NCBI GenBank assembly: GCA_947496215.1
Contig: CANMCF010000002.1
Location: 558,001 to 622,000, forward strand
Direction: 5' to 3'
DNA length: 64,000 nucleotides
Source of the DNA: an uncultured Bizionia sp.
GTDB lineage: Bacteria; Bacteroidota; Bacteroidia; Flavobacteriales; Flavobacteriaceae
The translations under genes were made by a program, and so were the position numbers. A model generated the notes under the pieces. It was not told the DNA's origin and did not search any database. It saw only the letters and a list, made by a program, of their open reading frames with translations. Numbering within the stretch: the stretch's first letter is position 1; each line of letters opens with the position of its first letter. Positions 18,863-28,399 of the stretch are shown piece after piece.

Positions 18863-19876
18863 TTATAAAATGTTAACTTCGGTTTCTATTGAGATGTTAA
18901 AGATACGATAAATAGTCTTTTGAATCAATTTGGAAAGAGCTAAGATGTTTTCTCCTTTGGCTCCTCCATAATTGACAAGGACGAGGGCTTGGTTTTTATG
19001 CACCCCATAATTGCCTAAAGTTTTACCTTTGAATCCTGCTTTTTCAATAAGCCAACCTGCAGGAACTTTAACTTCATTTTCTGAAACGACGTAACTTGGG
19101 GCCTCAGGAAATTTGGTTTTCAGGGCTTTGAAGTCTTTCAGAGGAATTACTGGATTTTTGAAAAAGCTACCGCTATTCCCTATTTTCTTCGGGTCAGGTA
19201 GTTTGCTTTCACGAATGGCGATTACTGCCTTGGAGACATCTTGGATTGTTGGTTCCGATATTTCCATGGTCTCCAATTGGGATTGAATGGCTCCATAGTT
19301 GGTATGCAATTGGTGGTTGTCCTTCGTGAGTTTGAAAACAACACTGGTAATTACATATTTTCCCTTTGCAGCTTGCTTGAAAATCGAATTGCGGTAACCA
19401 AATCCACATTCTGCATTGCTGAAGGTCTTCAATTCCAAGGTTTCCAAGTTCAAAGCTTCACAAGAAACAAAATAATCCTTTAACTCGATACCATATGCAC
19501 CTATGTTTTGAATGGGGGATGTCCCTACATTTCCTGGAATCAAAGACATGTTTTCCAAGCCGCCAAAGTCTTTGTCCAAGCACCACAGAACGAATTCGTG
19601 CCAGTTTTCACCAGCTTCGGACTTTACCAAAGCTGATGAACTGTCTTCTGATACAATGGAAATGCCTTTTAAGTCAATGTGGACAACCAAGGCATCTATT
19701 GTTTTTGTGAGTAGCATGTTGCTACCACCTCCCAATATTAATTTATCGGGGTAACCTTCAAGTTTTAAAACCGATTTGAGTTCTGGCAATGATGTAACCG
19801 AAACAAAATGCTTCGCCATCACATCAATACCAAAAGTGTTATATGGTTTTAAAGATATGTTCGATTTTATGTGCAC
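18863..19876 (-). CDS. murB: UDP-N-acetylenolpyruvoylglucosamine reductase
   Basis: An FAD enzyme that reduces UDP-GlcNAc-enolpyruvate to UDP-MurNAc with NADPH, the second committed step of peptidoglycan precursor synthesis. The 337 residues include LGGGSNMLL (FAD-binding, near residue 49), SLIPGNVGTSPIQNIGAYG (near residue 111), YRNSIFK, and SGSFFKNPV with the catalytic Ser. The start is a GTG that overlaps the aminotransferase stop by one base. The gene is essential in most walled bacteria. Confidence 0.96.
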   Translation of the reverse strand: MHIKSNISLKPYNTFGIDVMAKHFVSVTSLPELKSVLKLEGYPDKLILGGGSNMLLTKTIDALVVHIDLKGISIVSEDSSSALVKSEAGENWHEFVLWCLDKDFGGLENMSLIPGNVGTSPIQNIGAYGIELKDYFVSCEALNLETLELKTFSNAECGFGYRNSIFKQAAKGKYVITSVVFKLTKDNHQLHTNYGAIQSQLETMEISEPTIQDVSKAVIAIRESKLPDPKKIGNSGSFFKNPVIPLKDFKALKTKFPEAPSYVVSENEVKVPAGWLIEKAGFKGKTLGNYGVHKNQALVLVNYGGAKGENILALSKLIQKTIYRIFNISIETEVNIL

Positions 19877-21066
19877 TAATCCTTATAGACTTTTAAAGCT
19901 TCTTTTATAATATTCACAGCTTTTATCAAGCTTTCTTTATTAAGTACGTATGCAATCCTGATTTGGTTTAGCCCCACTCCAGGCGTAGAATAAAAACCAG
20001 CAGCCGGAGCTACCATAACGGTCTCGTTATCAATGGAAAAGTCTTCCAGTAGCCATTGTGAAAATTTATCACTATTTTTTATCGGCAACTCTGCAATACA
20101 ATAAAAGGCACCCTTTGGATTGGCAACTTTGAGTCCTTCTATCTTTTTCAATTCATTTATTAAAGTGTTTCTCCTGTCCACATATTCTTCAATGACGTCA
20201 TCAAAGTAACTTTGAGGAGTTGCCAATGCGGCTTCACTGGCAATTTGAGCCAAAGTTGGAGGACTCAACCTTGCTTGCGCGAATTTCAAAGCAGTTTGCA
20301 TGACTTCTCTATTTTTAGAGACCATGCAACCAATTCTTGCACCACACATGCTGTAACGTTTGGAAACGGAATCTATGATGATGGCGTGATCTTTCAAGCT
20401 TTCCTCTTGCAGGATGGAGTAGTGGGTGGCACCATCATAGGCAAACTCACGATATACCTCGTCCGCAATTAAGAATAGATCATGTTTTTTCACTATGCTG
20501 GCCAATTTTTGTATTTCTTCCTTTGAGTAAAGGTAACCCGTCGGGTTGCCTGGATTACAAATAAGTATGGCTTTTGTTTTTGGAGTAATCAATTTTTCAA
20601 ACTCCTCGATTGGAGGCAATGCAAAGTTGTCTTCGATTTTGGAGATTACTGGAACAACCTTCACTCCTGAAGCAGTTGAAAAACCATTGTAATTGGCATA
20701 AAAGGGTTCTGGGATGATGACTTCATCATCTACATCCATAATGCTTCCAAATGTAAATAGCAAGGCCTCACTTCCACCAGTGGTTATTATGATGTCATCA
20801 TGAGCAACATTGATATCGTTCTTAGCATAATAATTTGCTAATTTTTGTCTGTATTCTTCCGAGCCTTCGGATCTTGAATAAGACAATACGTCAATGTTAC
20901 TATCCTTTACGGCTTGCATAGCTACATCAGGTGTTTTAATGTCTGGTTGACCGATGTTTAGATAGTATATGGATTTCCCTTCTTTGACTGCTTTTTCAGC
21001 AAATGGAACCAATTTCCTTATAGGCGATTGTGGCATTGATTGCCCTTTGTTTGATATTGTTGGCAT
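19876..21066 (-). CDS. Class I/II pyridoxal-phosphate aminotransferase (aspartate-type)
   Basis: A 396-residue fold-type I aminotransferase. Visible motifs are YYLNIGQPDIKTPD at the N terminus, TTGGSEAL for cofactor phosphate, CNPGNPTG, LIADEVYREF, and the Schiff-base lysine in SVSKRYSMCGARIG near residue 236. The Arg for the substrate carboxylate is in NQIRIAYV near the end. It most likely transfers amino groups between aspartate or aromatic amino acids and 2-oxoglutarate; the exact acceptor cannot be fixed by eye. It overlaps murB by one base. Confidence 0.92.
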   Translation of the reverse strand: MPTISNKGQSMPQSPIRKLVPFAEKAVKEGKSIYYLNIGQPDIKTPDVAMQAVKDSNIDVLSYSRSEGSEEYRQKLANYYAKNDINVAHDDIIITTGGSEALLFTFGSIMDVDDEVIIPEPFYANYNGFSTASGVKVVPVISKIEDNFALPPIEEFEKLITPKTKAILICNPGNPTGYLYSKEEIQKLASIVKKHDLFLIADEVYREFAYDGATHYSILQEESLKDHAIIIDSVSKRYSMCGARIGCMVSKNREVMQTALKFAQARLSPPTLAQIASEAALATPQSYFDDVIEEYVDRRNTLINELKKIEGLKVANPKGAFYCIAELPIKNSDKFSQWLLEDFSIDNETVMVAPAAGFYSTPGVGLNQIRIAYVLNKESLIKAVNIIKEALKVYKD

Positions 21067-21186
21067 ACTGTAAATTTAAAAAAACAAAGTTGCAAAAAAA
21101 TATCTTAAAATTTGTTTAAAATATTGGCTTTTAATACATATATCTAGTCAAAGTTGTGTAACTTCAAAACTGGTATATACTCTCTT

Positions 21187-22524
21187 ATGCAAATAAAAAA
21201 ACTTTTTTTCTCTATATTATTTGGGATTCTTGTTGTAAGCTCTTGTTTTTCACAGAGTAAGTATGAGATCAAAAATAAAAAAGGAAGCGATAAAATCAAA
21301 TTTCAATTAATAAACAATGTCATTGTCATTCCCATAGAGGTCAACGGGATAGAATTGTCCTTTTTGTTGGACACTGGAGTTAGTAGACCAATTGTCTTCA
21401 ATTTCTTGAAAGCTTCCGATTCTTTGGAAATCATGAATGCGGAGAAAATATACTTGAAGGGATTGGGGAATGAAGGTGTCGTAGAAGCCCTCAAGTCATC
21501 ACGGAATGAATTTAAAATAGGGGAAGCCATTAACAAGGATCAGAGTTTTTACGTTGTTTTCGATTCCTCAATAAATTTTGCTCCCAAGTTGGGGGCACCA
21601 ATTCATGGAATCATAGGTTATGACTTGTTTAAAGATTTTGTTGTTGAGATAAACTATAAAAGCAAATACATAAGACTTACCAATCCAGAAGAATACAACT
21701 ACAAGACATGTAGACGCTGTGAAACCTTTAATTTGGAATTTTACAATGACAAACCATACTTCAACTTAGAGGCCAAATTAAAGAAGAAAGCAATACCTGT
21801 TAAATTACTCATAGATTCGGGGAGTAGCGATGCATTGTGGTTATTTGAGAACGATAGCATTGGGTTGGTTGCCAAGGATAACTATTTTGATGATTTTTTA
21901 GGTTATGGCTTAAGTGGAGTAGTACATGGAAAACGATCTAAGATTGATGAGATTAAATTAAAATCCTTCAGATTGAAAAGGCCCAAAGTTGCTTTTCCTG
22001 ATTCGACTATCATTGCAAGTTTAAAAAAGATCAAAGGAAGAAACGGTAGCATTGGTGGAGAAATATTGAAGCGATTTAACATTATAATGGATTATGGAAA
22101 GGCCAAGTTGACTTTGAAGAAGAACTCTAATTTTGGAGATCCGTTTGCCTATAATAAGAGTGGAATAGAATTGGAACATGATGGTGTTCGATTGATAACG
22201 GAAATAGAGAACATTCCTAGTACATCGGTTAAGGGATCCAGAGGACAAACATTGAGTGTGCAAGCCGTCTTGGCTAGAAAACGACTCGTTGTAAAGCCAG
22301 CCTTCAGCGTAGCCAATGTCAGGCCTAATTCCCCCGCAGAAAAGGTAGGGTTGAGAAAAGGGGATGTTGTTGTGTCCATCAATGGTAGAGATACCCAAAA
22401 TTACACTCTACAAGAGATTATGAACAAGTTTTTTGATGAGGAAGGCACTCGTATACGATTGGGTGTCGAAAGAGGAGGAGCAAGATTGAATATGTCTTTT
22501 TATTTGAAATCCCTTTTAAAATAA
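21187..22524 (+). CDS. Exported retropepsin-like aspartyl protease with C-terminal PDZ domain
   Basis: The ATG at 21187 (rather than the TTG at 21154) places the signal peptide, with a possible SSCF lipobox, at the start. Two aspartyl-protease half-domains follow, with catalytic motifs SFLLDTGVS near residue 60 and LLIDSGSSDALW near residue 214. A PDZ domain is seen at NVRPNSPAEKVGLRKGDVV near residue 390. A two-motif protein folds as one pepsin-like active site without needing to dimerise. The family is common in Bacteroidota and placed in the cell envelope; substrates are unknown. It is divergent from the aminotransferase gene. Confidence 0.88.
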   Translation: MQIKKLFFSILFGILVVSSCFSQSKYEIKNKKGSDKIKFQLINNVIVIPIEVNGIELSFLLDTGVSRPIVFNFLKASDSLEIMNAEKIYLKGLGNEGVVEALKSSRNEFKIGEAINKDQSFYVVFDSSINFAPKLGAPIHGIIGYDLFKDFVVEINYKSKYIRLTNPEEYNYKTCRRCETFNLEFYNDKPYFNLEAKLKKKAIPVKLLIDSGSSDALWLFENDSIGLVAKDNYFDDFLGYGLSGVVHGKRSKIDEIKLKSFRLKRPKVAFPDSTIIASLKKIKGRNGSIGGEILKRFNIIMDYGKAKLTLKKNSNFGDPFAYNKSGIELEHDGVRLITEIENIPSTSVKGSRGQTLSVQAVLARKRLVVKPAFSVANVRPNSPAEKVGLRKGDVVVSINGRDTQNYTLQEIMNKFFDEEGTRIRLGVERGGARLNMSFYLKSLLK

Positions 22525-22528
22525 AAAA

Positions 22529-22550
22529 AGCCGAAGACAATGCTTCGGCT
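22529..22550. terminator. Bidirectional terminator
   Basis: AGCCGAAG (22529-22536) and CTTCGGCT (22543-22550) form a perfect 8 bp stem with a 6-base loop, preceded by an A-run. It lies between the convergent aspartyl protease and DUF1573 genes. Confidence 0.8.
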
Positions 22551-22572
22551 AGTATGCAAGAGTTAATGAGGC

Positions 22573-23004
22573 TTATTGCTCCACCACGCTTTTCTTTTTA
22601 TTGTTTAGAAGACTTGTTTTTGAAGGATCAATGACCTCTCCCTTAATCTTAAGGGCAACAGTTGGAGTTTCTGCATTGGAAATAACAGTTATTGTTTTTC
22701 TAATAGGCATAACTCTTTTTGTATCGTATTTTACTTCAATTTCTCCACTCATACCAGGCATGATGGGCTCTTTTGGCTTTTTTGGAACCGTACAACCACA
22801 ACTTGAGCTTACTTTACTTACTATTAAAGGGGCGTCACCAGTATTGGTGAATTCAAAAGTTCTAACACCATTGGCACCTTTTTCAATAGTTCCATAATCT
22901 ATTGTGGTTTCTTTGAATTCGATTTTTGCAACCTTGTCTTGGGCGTTGACCGAAAAACCAATCAACCCGATAAATAATATTGTCAATAAATGTTTCATCA
23001 TCAT
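22573..23004 (-). CDS. DUF1573-containing exported protein
   Basis: A 143-residue protein with a signal peptide (ends SVNAQ) and one Ig-like DUF1573 domain. The domain shows FEFTNTGDAPLIVSKVSSSCGCTVP near residue 50-74 (cited in part), with the family's CGC pair. Three ATG codons in a row at 22996-23004 leave the precise start undecided. Proteins of this family sit in the periplasm or outer envelope of Bacteroidota and have no settled function. It is convergent with the aspartyl protease gene. Confidence 0.88.
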   Translation of the reverse strand: MMMKHLLTILFIGLIGFSVNAQDKVAKIEFKETTIDYGTIEKGANGVRTFEFTNTGDAPLIVSKVSSSCGCTVPKKPKEPIMPGMSGEIEVKYDTKRVMPIRKTITVISNAETPTVALKIKGEVIDPSKTSLLNNKKKSVVEQ

Positions 23005-23145
23005 TTTGTTTTATTTATTTGTAAATCTAACTACTTTTTATTCGTTCTGCAAAAATATTAGATGTAATACACTCTTGCAAATGCATATAACCTATTTAAC
23101 TATACATTAATATCCGTTATAATTTCACAGAAACAGAAATATAAG

Positions 23146-23153
23146 TATTTTTG
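23146..23153 (+). promoter_or_regulatory. Candidate -7 box of valS
   Basis: TATTTTTG matches TAnnTTTG and lies 29 bases before the valS ATG. No good TTG partner is seen at the usual distance. Confidence 0.35.
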
Positions 23154-23182
23154 CTAATTAATTTCAAAAACTATTCCAAAGT

Positions 23183-25819
23183 ATGAGCATTCCATCAAAA
23201 TATGATGCAAAACAGGTAGAAAGCAAGTGGTATGACTACTGGATGAAAAACAATTATTTTCATTCTACTCCAGACGAAAGAGAACCATATACGATCGTTA
23301 TTCCTCCTCCAAACGTCACAGGAGTGCTACATATGGGACATATGCTGAACAATACCATTCAAGATGTATTGATTCGTCGTGCACGCCTACAAGGTAAGAA
23401 TGCGTGTTGGGTACCAGGAACGGATCATGCATCCATTGCGACCGAAGCAAAGGTGGTAGCAAAATTGAAAGAACAAGGAATAGATAAGAATGATTTAACT
23501 AGGGATGAGTTTTTGGCTCATGCCTGGGAGTGGACGGAAGAGTATGGAGGTGTGATTTTGGAGCAACTCAAAAAGTTAGGATGTTCTTGTGATTGGGATC
23601 GTACAAAATTCACAATGGATGACGATATGTCAGAAGCTGTGATAAAGGTATTTGTCGATTTACATGAGAAAGGATTGATCTATAGAGGGTACCGAATGGT
23701 AAATTGGGATCCTGAGGCCAAGACGACATTGTCCGATGAAGAAGTAATACACGAAGAACGCCAAGGCTTGTTGTACTATTTGAACTATAAGATAGAAGGG
23801 AGTGAAGATACACTTACGATAGCTACGACCAGACCAGAAACCATTTTTGGGGATACAGCAGTATGTATCAATCCTAACGATGAGCGTTTTACACACTTAA
23901 AAGGAAAAAATGCGATTGTACCTATTTGCAATAGGGTAATTCCAATAATAGAAGATGAATACGTAGATGTAGAGTTTGGAACAGGTTGTTTGAAGGTAAC
24001 ACCAGCTCATGATGAAAACGACAAGGTTTTAGGAGATAAGCACAAGTTGGAAGTCATAGACATATTCAATGAAGATGCTTCATTGAACAGCTTTGGGATG
24101 CAGTTTCAAGGACAAGATCGTTTTGTAGCAAGAAAAGCTGTTGCCAAATTGTTGGAGGAAACAGGTGTGTTGACAAAAACAGAGACGCATATCAATAAAG
24201 TCGGTACATCGGAAAGAACAAAAGCAGTTATCGAGCCAAGATTGAGCGACCAATGGTTTCTTAAAATGGAAGAGTTGGTAAAGCCAGCCATAGAGGCTGT
24301 TTTAGGAGAAGATGTAGAAGTGAAGTTGTTTCCCAAGAAGTTTGAGAATACATACCGTCATTGGATGGAAAACATTCGAGATTGGAACATTTCCAGACAA
24401 TTGCTTTGGGGGCAACAAATTCCAGCATATTTCTATGGGGATGGGAAAGAAGATTTCGTTGTTGCTGAAACTATTGAAGAAGCCTTAACCAAAGCACAAG
24501 AAAAAACTGGAGATACCGCATTGAAAATTGAGGACTTAAAGCAAGATACAGATGCTCTGGATACTTGGTTCTCTTCTTGGTTATGGCCAATGAGCGTGTT
24601 CGATGGGATTAGAAATCCAGAAAATGAAGAAATAAAGTACTATTACCCAACCAACGATTTGGTAACAGGGCCAGATATCTTGTTCTTCTGGGTAGCTCGT
24701 ATGATTATTGCAGGTTATGAGTACAAAGAAGAAAGACCGTTTAACAATGTATACTTGACAGGACTGGTTCGTGACAAGCAACGTCGAAAAATGAGCAAAT
24801 CGTTGGGGAATTCACCTGACGCTTTAAAACTTATCGACGATTATGGTGCTGGAGGAGTTCGTGTAGGTTTGTTGTTGAGTAGTGCGGCAGGAAACGATTT
24901 GATGTTCGATGAAGCATTATGTCAACAAGGGAAAGGGTTTGGGAATAAAATTTGGAATGCCTACCGCTTGGTAGATGGATGGGATGTAGATGAAACCATA
25001 CCGCAACCAAACTCCAGCAAAATTGCCATAGAATGGTTTGAGGCAAAGTTTCAAAAGGCATTAATAGAGATTGAAGATCATTTTTCCAAATACAGATTAA
25101 GTGATGCTTTAATGACCACCTATAAATTAATCTTTGATGATTTTTGTGGTTGGATGTTGGAAATGGTAAAACCAGGGTACCAAAAACCAATTGATGGTGT
25201 TTCATACAAGGCGATCATATCAATTTTTGAAGAGAACCTGAAAATAGTACACCCGTTCATGCCATTCTTGACAGAGGACTTATGGCAGTATATTGCAGAT
25301 AGAACACCAGAAGAAGCATTGATCATTTCAAAATGGCCAGAATCCAAACCTGTAAATGAAAACTTGATTTCTGAGTTCGATTTTGCTTCGGAAGTTATTT
25401 CTGGTATTAGAAACATTAGAAAACAAAAGAATATCGCGTTTAAAGATGCCATTGGTTTTTCAGTAATAAACAATGAAAAGACCAACTCTACATTTGATGA
25501 GGTTATAGCTAAACTAGGTAATCTGGAAACTATGGATTATGTTTCTGAACCTGTAGAAGGGGCATTGACCTTTAGAGTAAAGTCCAATGAATACTTCGTG
25601 CCAATGGCAGGAAACATCAATGTGGAAGAAGAAATTGAAAAATTGACCAAGGAATTGGAGTATACCGAAGGCTCTTTGAAAATAGCTCAAAAGAAGTTGT
25701 CCAACGAGCGTTTTGTTGCTGGTGCTCCAGAACAAGTTATTGCCAACGAACGTAAAAAGGAATCCGATGCCTTGGCCAAGATTGAGACCTTGAAAGCAAG
25801 TCTTTCCTCATTGCAATAA
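23183..25819 (+). CDS. valS: Valyl-tRNA synthetase
   Basis: A class I aminoacyl-tRNA synthetase of 878 residues that charges tRNA-Val and edits mischarged threonine. The HIGH-type motif is PPPNVTGVLHMGHM (near residue 40). The editing domain follows with TTRPETIFGDTAV. The KMSKS loop is at RRKMSKSLGNSPD near residue 535, and the anticodon-binding domain follows. The last ~65 residues form the valyl-specific coiled-coil tail (EEIEKLTKELEYTEGSLKIA). All parts are present and intact. It stands alone with its own terminator. Confidence 0.98.
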   Translation: MSIPSKYDAKQVESKWYDYWMKNNYFHSTPDEREPYTIVIPPPNVTGVLHMGHMLNNTIQDVLIRRARLQGKNACWVPGTDHASIATEAKVVAKLKEQGIDKNDLTRDEFLAHAWEWTEEYGGVILEQLKKLGCSCDWDRTKFTMDDDMSEAVIKVFVDLHEKGLIYRGYRMVNWDPEAKTTLSDEEVIHEERQGLLYYLNYKIEGSEDTLTIATTRPETIFGDTAVCINPNDERFTHLKGKNAIVPICNRVIPIIEDEYVDVEFGTGCLKVTPAHDENDKVLGDKHKLEVIDIFNEDASLNSFGMQFQGQDRFVARKAVAKLLEETGVLTKTETHINKVGTSERTKAVIEPRLSDQWFLKMEELVKPAIEAVLGEDVEVKLFPKKFENTYRHWMENIRDWNISRQLLWGQQIPAYFYGDGKEDFVVAETIEEALTKAQEKTGDTALKIEDLKQDTDALDTWFSSWLWPMSVFDGIRNPENEEIKYYYPTNDLVTGPDILFFWVARMIIAGYEYKEERPFNNVYLTGLVRDKQRRKMSKSLGNSPDALKLIDDYGAGGVRVGLLLSSAAGNDLMFDEALCQQGKGFGNKIWNAYRLVDGWDVDETIPQPNSSKIAIEWFEAKFQKALIEIEDHFSKYRLSDALMTTYKLIFDDFCGWMLEMVKPGYQKPIDGVSYKAIISIFEENLKIVHPFMPFLTEDLWQYIADRTPEEALIISKWPESKPVNENLISEFDFASEVISGIRNIRKQKNIAFKDAIGFSVINNEKTNSTFDEVIAKLGNLETMDYVSEPVEGALTFRVKSNEYFVPMAGNINVEEEIEKLTKELEYTEGSLKIAQKKLSNERFVAGAPEQVIANERKKESDALAKIETLKASLSSLQ

Positions 25820-25840
25820 GATTTTGAAATAATTGTAAAT

Positions 25841-25876
25841 AAAAAAGCCTTTCCAAATATTTGGAAAGGCTTTTTT
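25841..25876. terminator. Terminator of valS
   Basis: A perfect 17 bp inverted repeat (25841-25857 with 25860-25876) with a two-base loop, with an A-run before it and a T-run within it. It is 21 bases after the valS stop and could also stop transcripts from the convergent lipoprotein gene. Confidence 0.88.
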
Positions 25877-25948
25877 ATTTACCTTAAGGACTAGAAGTTT
25901 TAGGCTTTTGTTGTGTTAAGTTTTTCATTAGCATTGCTCTATCGTTAT

Positions 25949-26683
25949 TTAGTCTTCCCATTCATCAGGAATATTATTCCCATTGTCATCAGTGTCAGTA
26001 ATATTGCAAATGCCATCATGATCTTGATCACCTGGACTTTCATTCGCTACCGTATCTGGGTCATCTGCTTGATAAATCCCTGTACTACAATTACTACCAC
26101 TGCTACTTGTAAAACAATTATCTAGATCATAAGCAATAGAAGGGAAACTATAGTCGTTTTCAATAGTTCCATTTACCAATACATTGTATGCTTTTGATTG
26201 TACATTATTATAATCTGTAGTAGCGCCAACAAAAGCAGGTACGTTAGAAGATATATATTGATTAGCAGGGATTATTAGCAGTTTGGCTTCAATAATACCT
26301 CCGCTTTTTATCACTGCAGCTTGAATTTCTCTATCATATGGCTTTGCTTGAGAAGCAGAAGCATATACAGTATAAGTATATTTTACACTTGTTTCCCCTG
26401 TTGAAGATCCGTTTCCTGAATTATCATCGAAAGTTGTTGCTAATCCACAAGAATCGCCTTCAACCAAGGCTACAAATATATTTCCATTACCAGATCCATC
26501 TCCGTCACCCCAATTGTCTAAGTCAATTTTTTGTTCTATTGTTGATTCATTGAGGCTTGAATTTAGAGGAGCTTCTTCAATAGATTCTTTGCTACAAGAT
26601 GATAGAGCAATGGAAGATAGAACCGTTAGAGTAAAAAGCCCCAACGTTTTTTTAAATAATTTTAAAATGTTCATTGTTTTCAT
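25949..26683 (-). CDS. Secreted lipoprotein with calcium-loop-like C terminus
   Basis: A 244-residue protein whose signal peptide ends in the lipobox LSSC, followed by SKESIEE, the same opening as the lipoprotein at 29215. The middle is Ser/Gly/Asp rich and predicted beta. The last ~30 residues (DQDHDGICNITDTDDNGNNI) resemble thrombospondin type 3 or dockerin calcium loops. It should be anchored to the outer membrane; no enzymatic motif is visible. It lies last in the island, after the CHAT gene, but has its own direct-repeat box upstream (26715-26744), so it is probably transcribed separately. Confidence 0.75.
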   Translation of the reverse strand: MKTMNILKLFKKTLGLFTLTVLSSIALSSCSKESIEEAPLNSSLNESTIEQKIDLDNWGDGDGSGNGNIFVALVEGDSCGLATTFDDNSGNGSSTGETSVKYTYTVYASASQAKPYDREIQAAVIKSGGIIEAKLLIIPANQYISSNVPAFVGATTDYNNVQSKAYNVLVNGTIENDYSFPSIAYDLDNCFTSSSGSNCSTGIYQADDPDTVANESPGDQDHDGICNITDTDDNGNNIPDEWED

Positions 26684-26714
26684 AAATTAAATATATTTTT
26701 GTTTATATATCTAA

Positions 26715-26744
26715 CTGTTCCAACAAAGGTTTAAATGTTACCCT
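26715..26744 (-). promoter_or_regulatory. Direct-repeat box upstream of the 25949 lipoprotein
   Basis: On the minus strand AGGGTAACAT, 13 bases, GGAACAG, ending 31 bases before the ATG. Three other genes of the island have the same arrangement (29851, 37343, 40586). The box overlaps the last codons of the CHAT gene. Confidence 0.65.
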
Positions 26745-28399
26745 CGTTTTTTATTTTTTAAAGAAATAAAAGAGAAAAAAAACAATATTATAATAGAAAG
26801 AAGATAAAACCAATTGAAACCAGATAAATTAATTGAAGAATCATCACCAATTAAAACCAATGATGACCAATAATATGGTGATATTTCACTTAGACTATGG
26901 CCTTTTAAATAATCTAATTTAGAGAGACGTAATGCTTCACTTTTACTTTTGCCTTGTTTTAAATAGTTGTAGAAATCGGTTATGATCTCTTCGTTGGATT
27001 TGTCATTGACATTCCATAGAGATGAAATCACGCTTTTGCTTCCAGAAAAAAAGAAACCTCTAGCCAAACTAAAAACACCTTCACCTTCTTTAATTTCTCC
27101 TAATGAGCTTTTACAAGCACTTAAAACGACTAAGTCTGCTTGATTTTTAGTGGTGTATAATTCATTTAAGTACAATTTGTTGTTCTTAAATGCAATCCAC
27201 GGGGCTATGGAATCATTAGCATTGGCGTGAGTAGAAAGATGTATTATTTTATAATTGCCAATGCTGGAAAAAAAATTGTCTTTTGTAGCTTTTTGTTCTA
27301 AAAAAGTATCTCCATTTAAAGTTTGTGCAATGCTTTTTGCTTCTTTAATACTTCTTGGTAAAGTTGTTAAATTGTCGTAATTGAATGTGTGAGGTGCTAA
27401 TGATAGGAATTGCTTTTCAGGATGCCTTTCAATGGTATTGTTTTCTATTAAAAAAGAGATGGAATATGCGTAGTTTATGGAATGTGAGTAAATTAAATAA
27501 TCAAGTTTTTTGTCACTACAAACTAAGGCCTCAAATGGAATATTGGATAAATCGCTATCTGGAATTATAACTAGTTTTTTATTTTTTATCAATGTCCTTA
27601 TTTCCATAGGGAACAAATCATTGTATAACGAATAACCAGTTTTCAAATAATTGTTTTTATCTTCTATGTTAGAGAAGGGCTTAGATATAATATCTTTAAA
27701 TTTTGTGGCTTTGGCATTAAATGAAGCTAAGTCATTTATTTTAAAAGAATGTGTTTTGTTTTTTGTTATGGCAATGCCGTAAAGTGCATTGAATTGATTT
27801 TCAGTTTTGTTCCAAACATAAGATAGGTAGCAGGTATTAGTGTCTTTAATGGTGTTTTGAACTTCCTTTAACGATAATACTTTTTTTAACTTATTGTTTT
27901 GGGGTATGTATTTAGGAAATATGGTAGTTAAGGAATCTGAAAAAGATTGAAGTTCAAGTTTTAAATTGAACAATTTATTCTTTATAGAGTTTTTTTCATT
28001 GTTATGATGTAATTTATTTTCTAAATCATAGATGGCTTTCTTTAATTTAATCTCTCTGTTTTTTAGACTGCCGGGTATGTCCTGTAGTTGATTTATATTA
28101 TGTGCATCTGTATTGTTGAGCAATAATATGGCTTTGTTTTTTTTAGCAAAATAAAAACTGGTTTCGTTATTGTTTAAAAGGTGGCTAATGTGAATGCCCA
28201 AGAAATAAAACTTTGAAGCTTTATGTCTCCAAAGTATTTTTGTTTTTTCTTCTTTGGTCTCAATAAATAATAAATCAATGATTTTATCTGCCAATTCTAT
28301 GGTTTTAAGGCCTTCTTCAAGAAATTGAGGATTACTTTTTTGTTCTGCATATTTAACCCAAGCGTATGTTTTCTCAAATAATATTTTTAGTAAGACATC
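26738..28399 (-). CDS. CHAT-domain protein, C-terminal part of a frame-split TPR-CHAT gene
   Basis: From the AAAAAG site at 28399 this frame encodes the CHAT half, which matches the second half of the 889-residue paralogue at 37366. Only a TTG at 28294 could start it alone, and that would cut off in-frame homologous sequence (EKTYAWVKYAEQKSNPQF). The caspase-like dyad is intact: His in IIHLSTHANAND and Cys in LVVLSACKSS, about 38 residues apart. A C-terminal membrane helix (FYLLSIIILFFFSFISL) and a short basic tail follow. It is probably a membrane-anchored cysteine protease facing the periplasm. The upstream half is at 28387 in the other frame; see the finding on the slip site. Confidence 0.82.
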   Translation of the reverse strand, partial: DVLLKILFEKTYAWVKYAEQKSNPQFLEEGLKTIELADKIIDLLFIETKEEKTKILWRHKASKFYFLGIHISHLLNNNETSFYFAKKNKAILLLNNTDAHNINQLQDIPGSLKNREIKLKKAIYDLENKLHHNNEKNSIKNKLFNLKLELQSFSDSLTTIFPKYIPQNNKLKKVLSLKEVQNTIKDTNTCYLSYVWNKTENQFNALYGIAITKNKTHSFKINDLASFNAKATKFKDIISKPFSNIEDKNNYLKTGYSLYNDLFPMEIRTLIKNKKLVIIPDSDLSNIPFEALVCSDKKLDYLIYSHSINYAYSISFLIENNTIERHPEKQFLSLAPHTFNYDNLTTLPRSIKEAKSIAQTLNGDTFLEQKATKDNFFSSIGNYKIIHLSTHANANDSIAPWIAFKNNKLYLNELYTTKNQADLVVLSACKSSLGEIKEGEGVFSLARGFFFSGSKSVISSLWNVNDKSNEEIITDFYNYLKQGKSKSEALRLSKLDYLKGHSLSEISPYYWSSLVLIGDDSSINLSGFNWFYLLSIIILFFFSFISLKNKKRG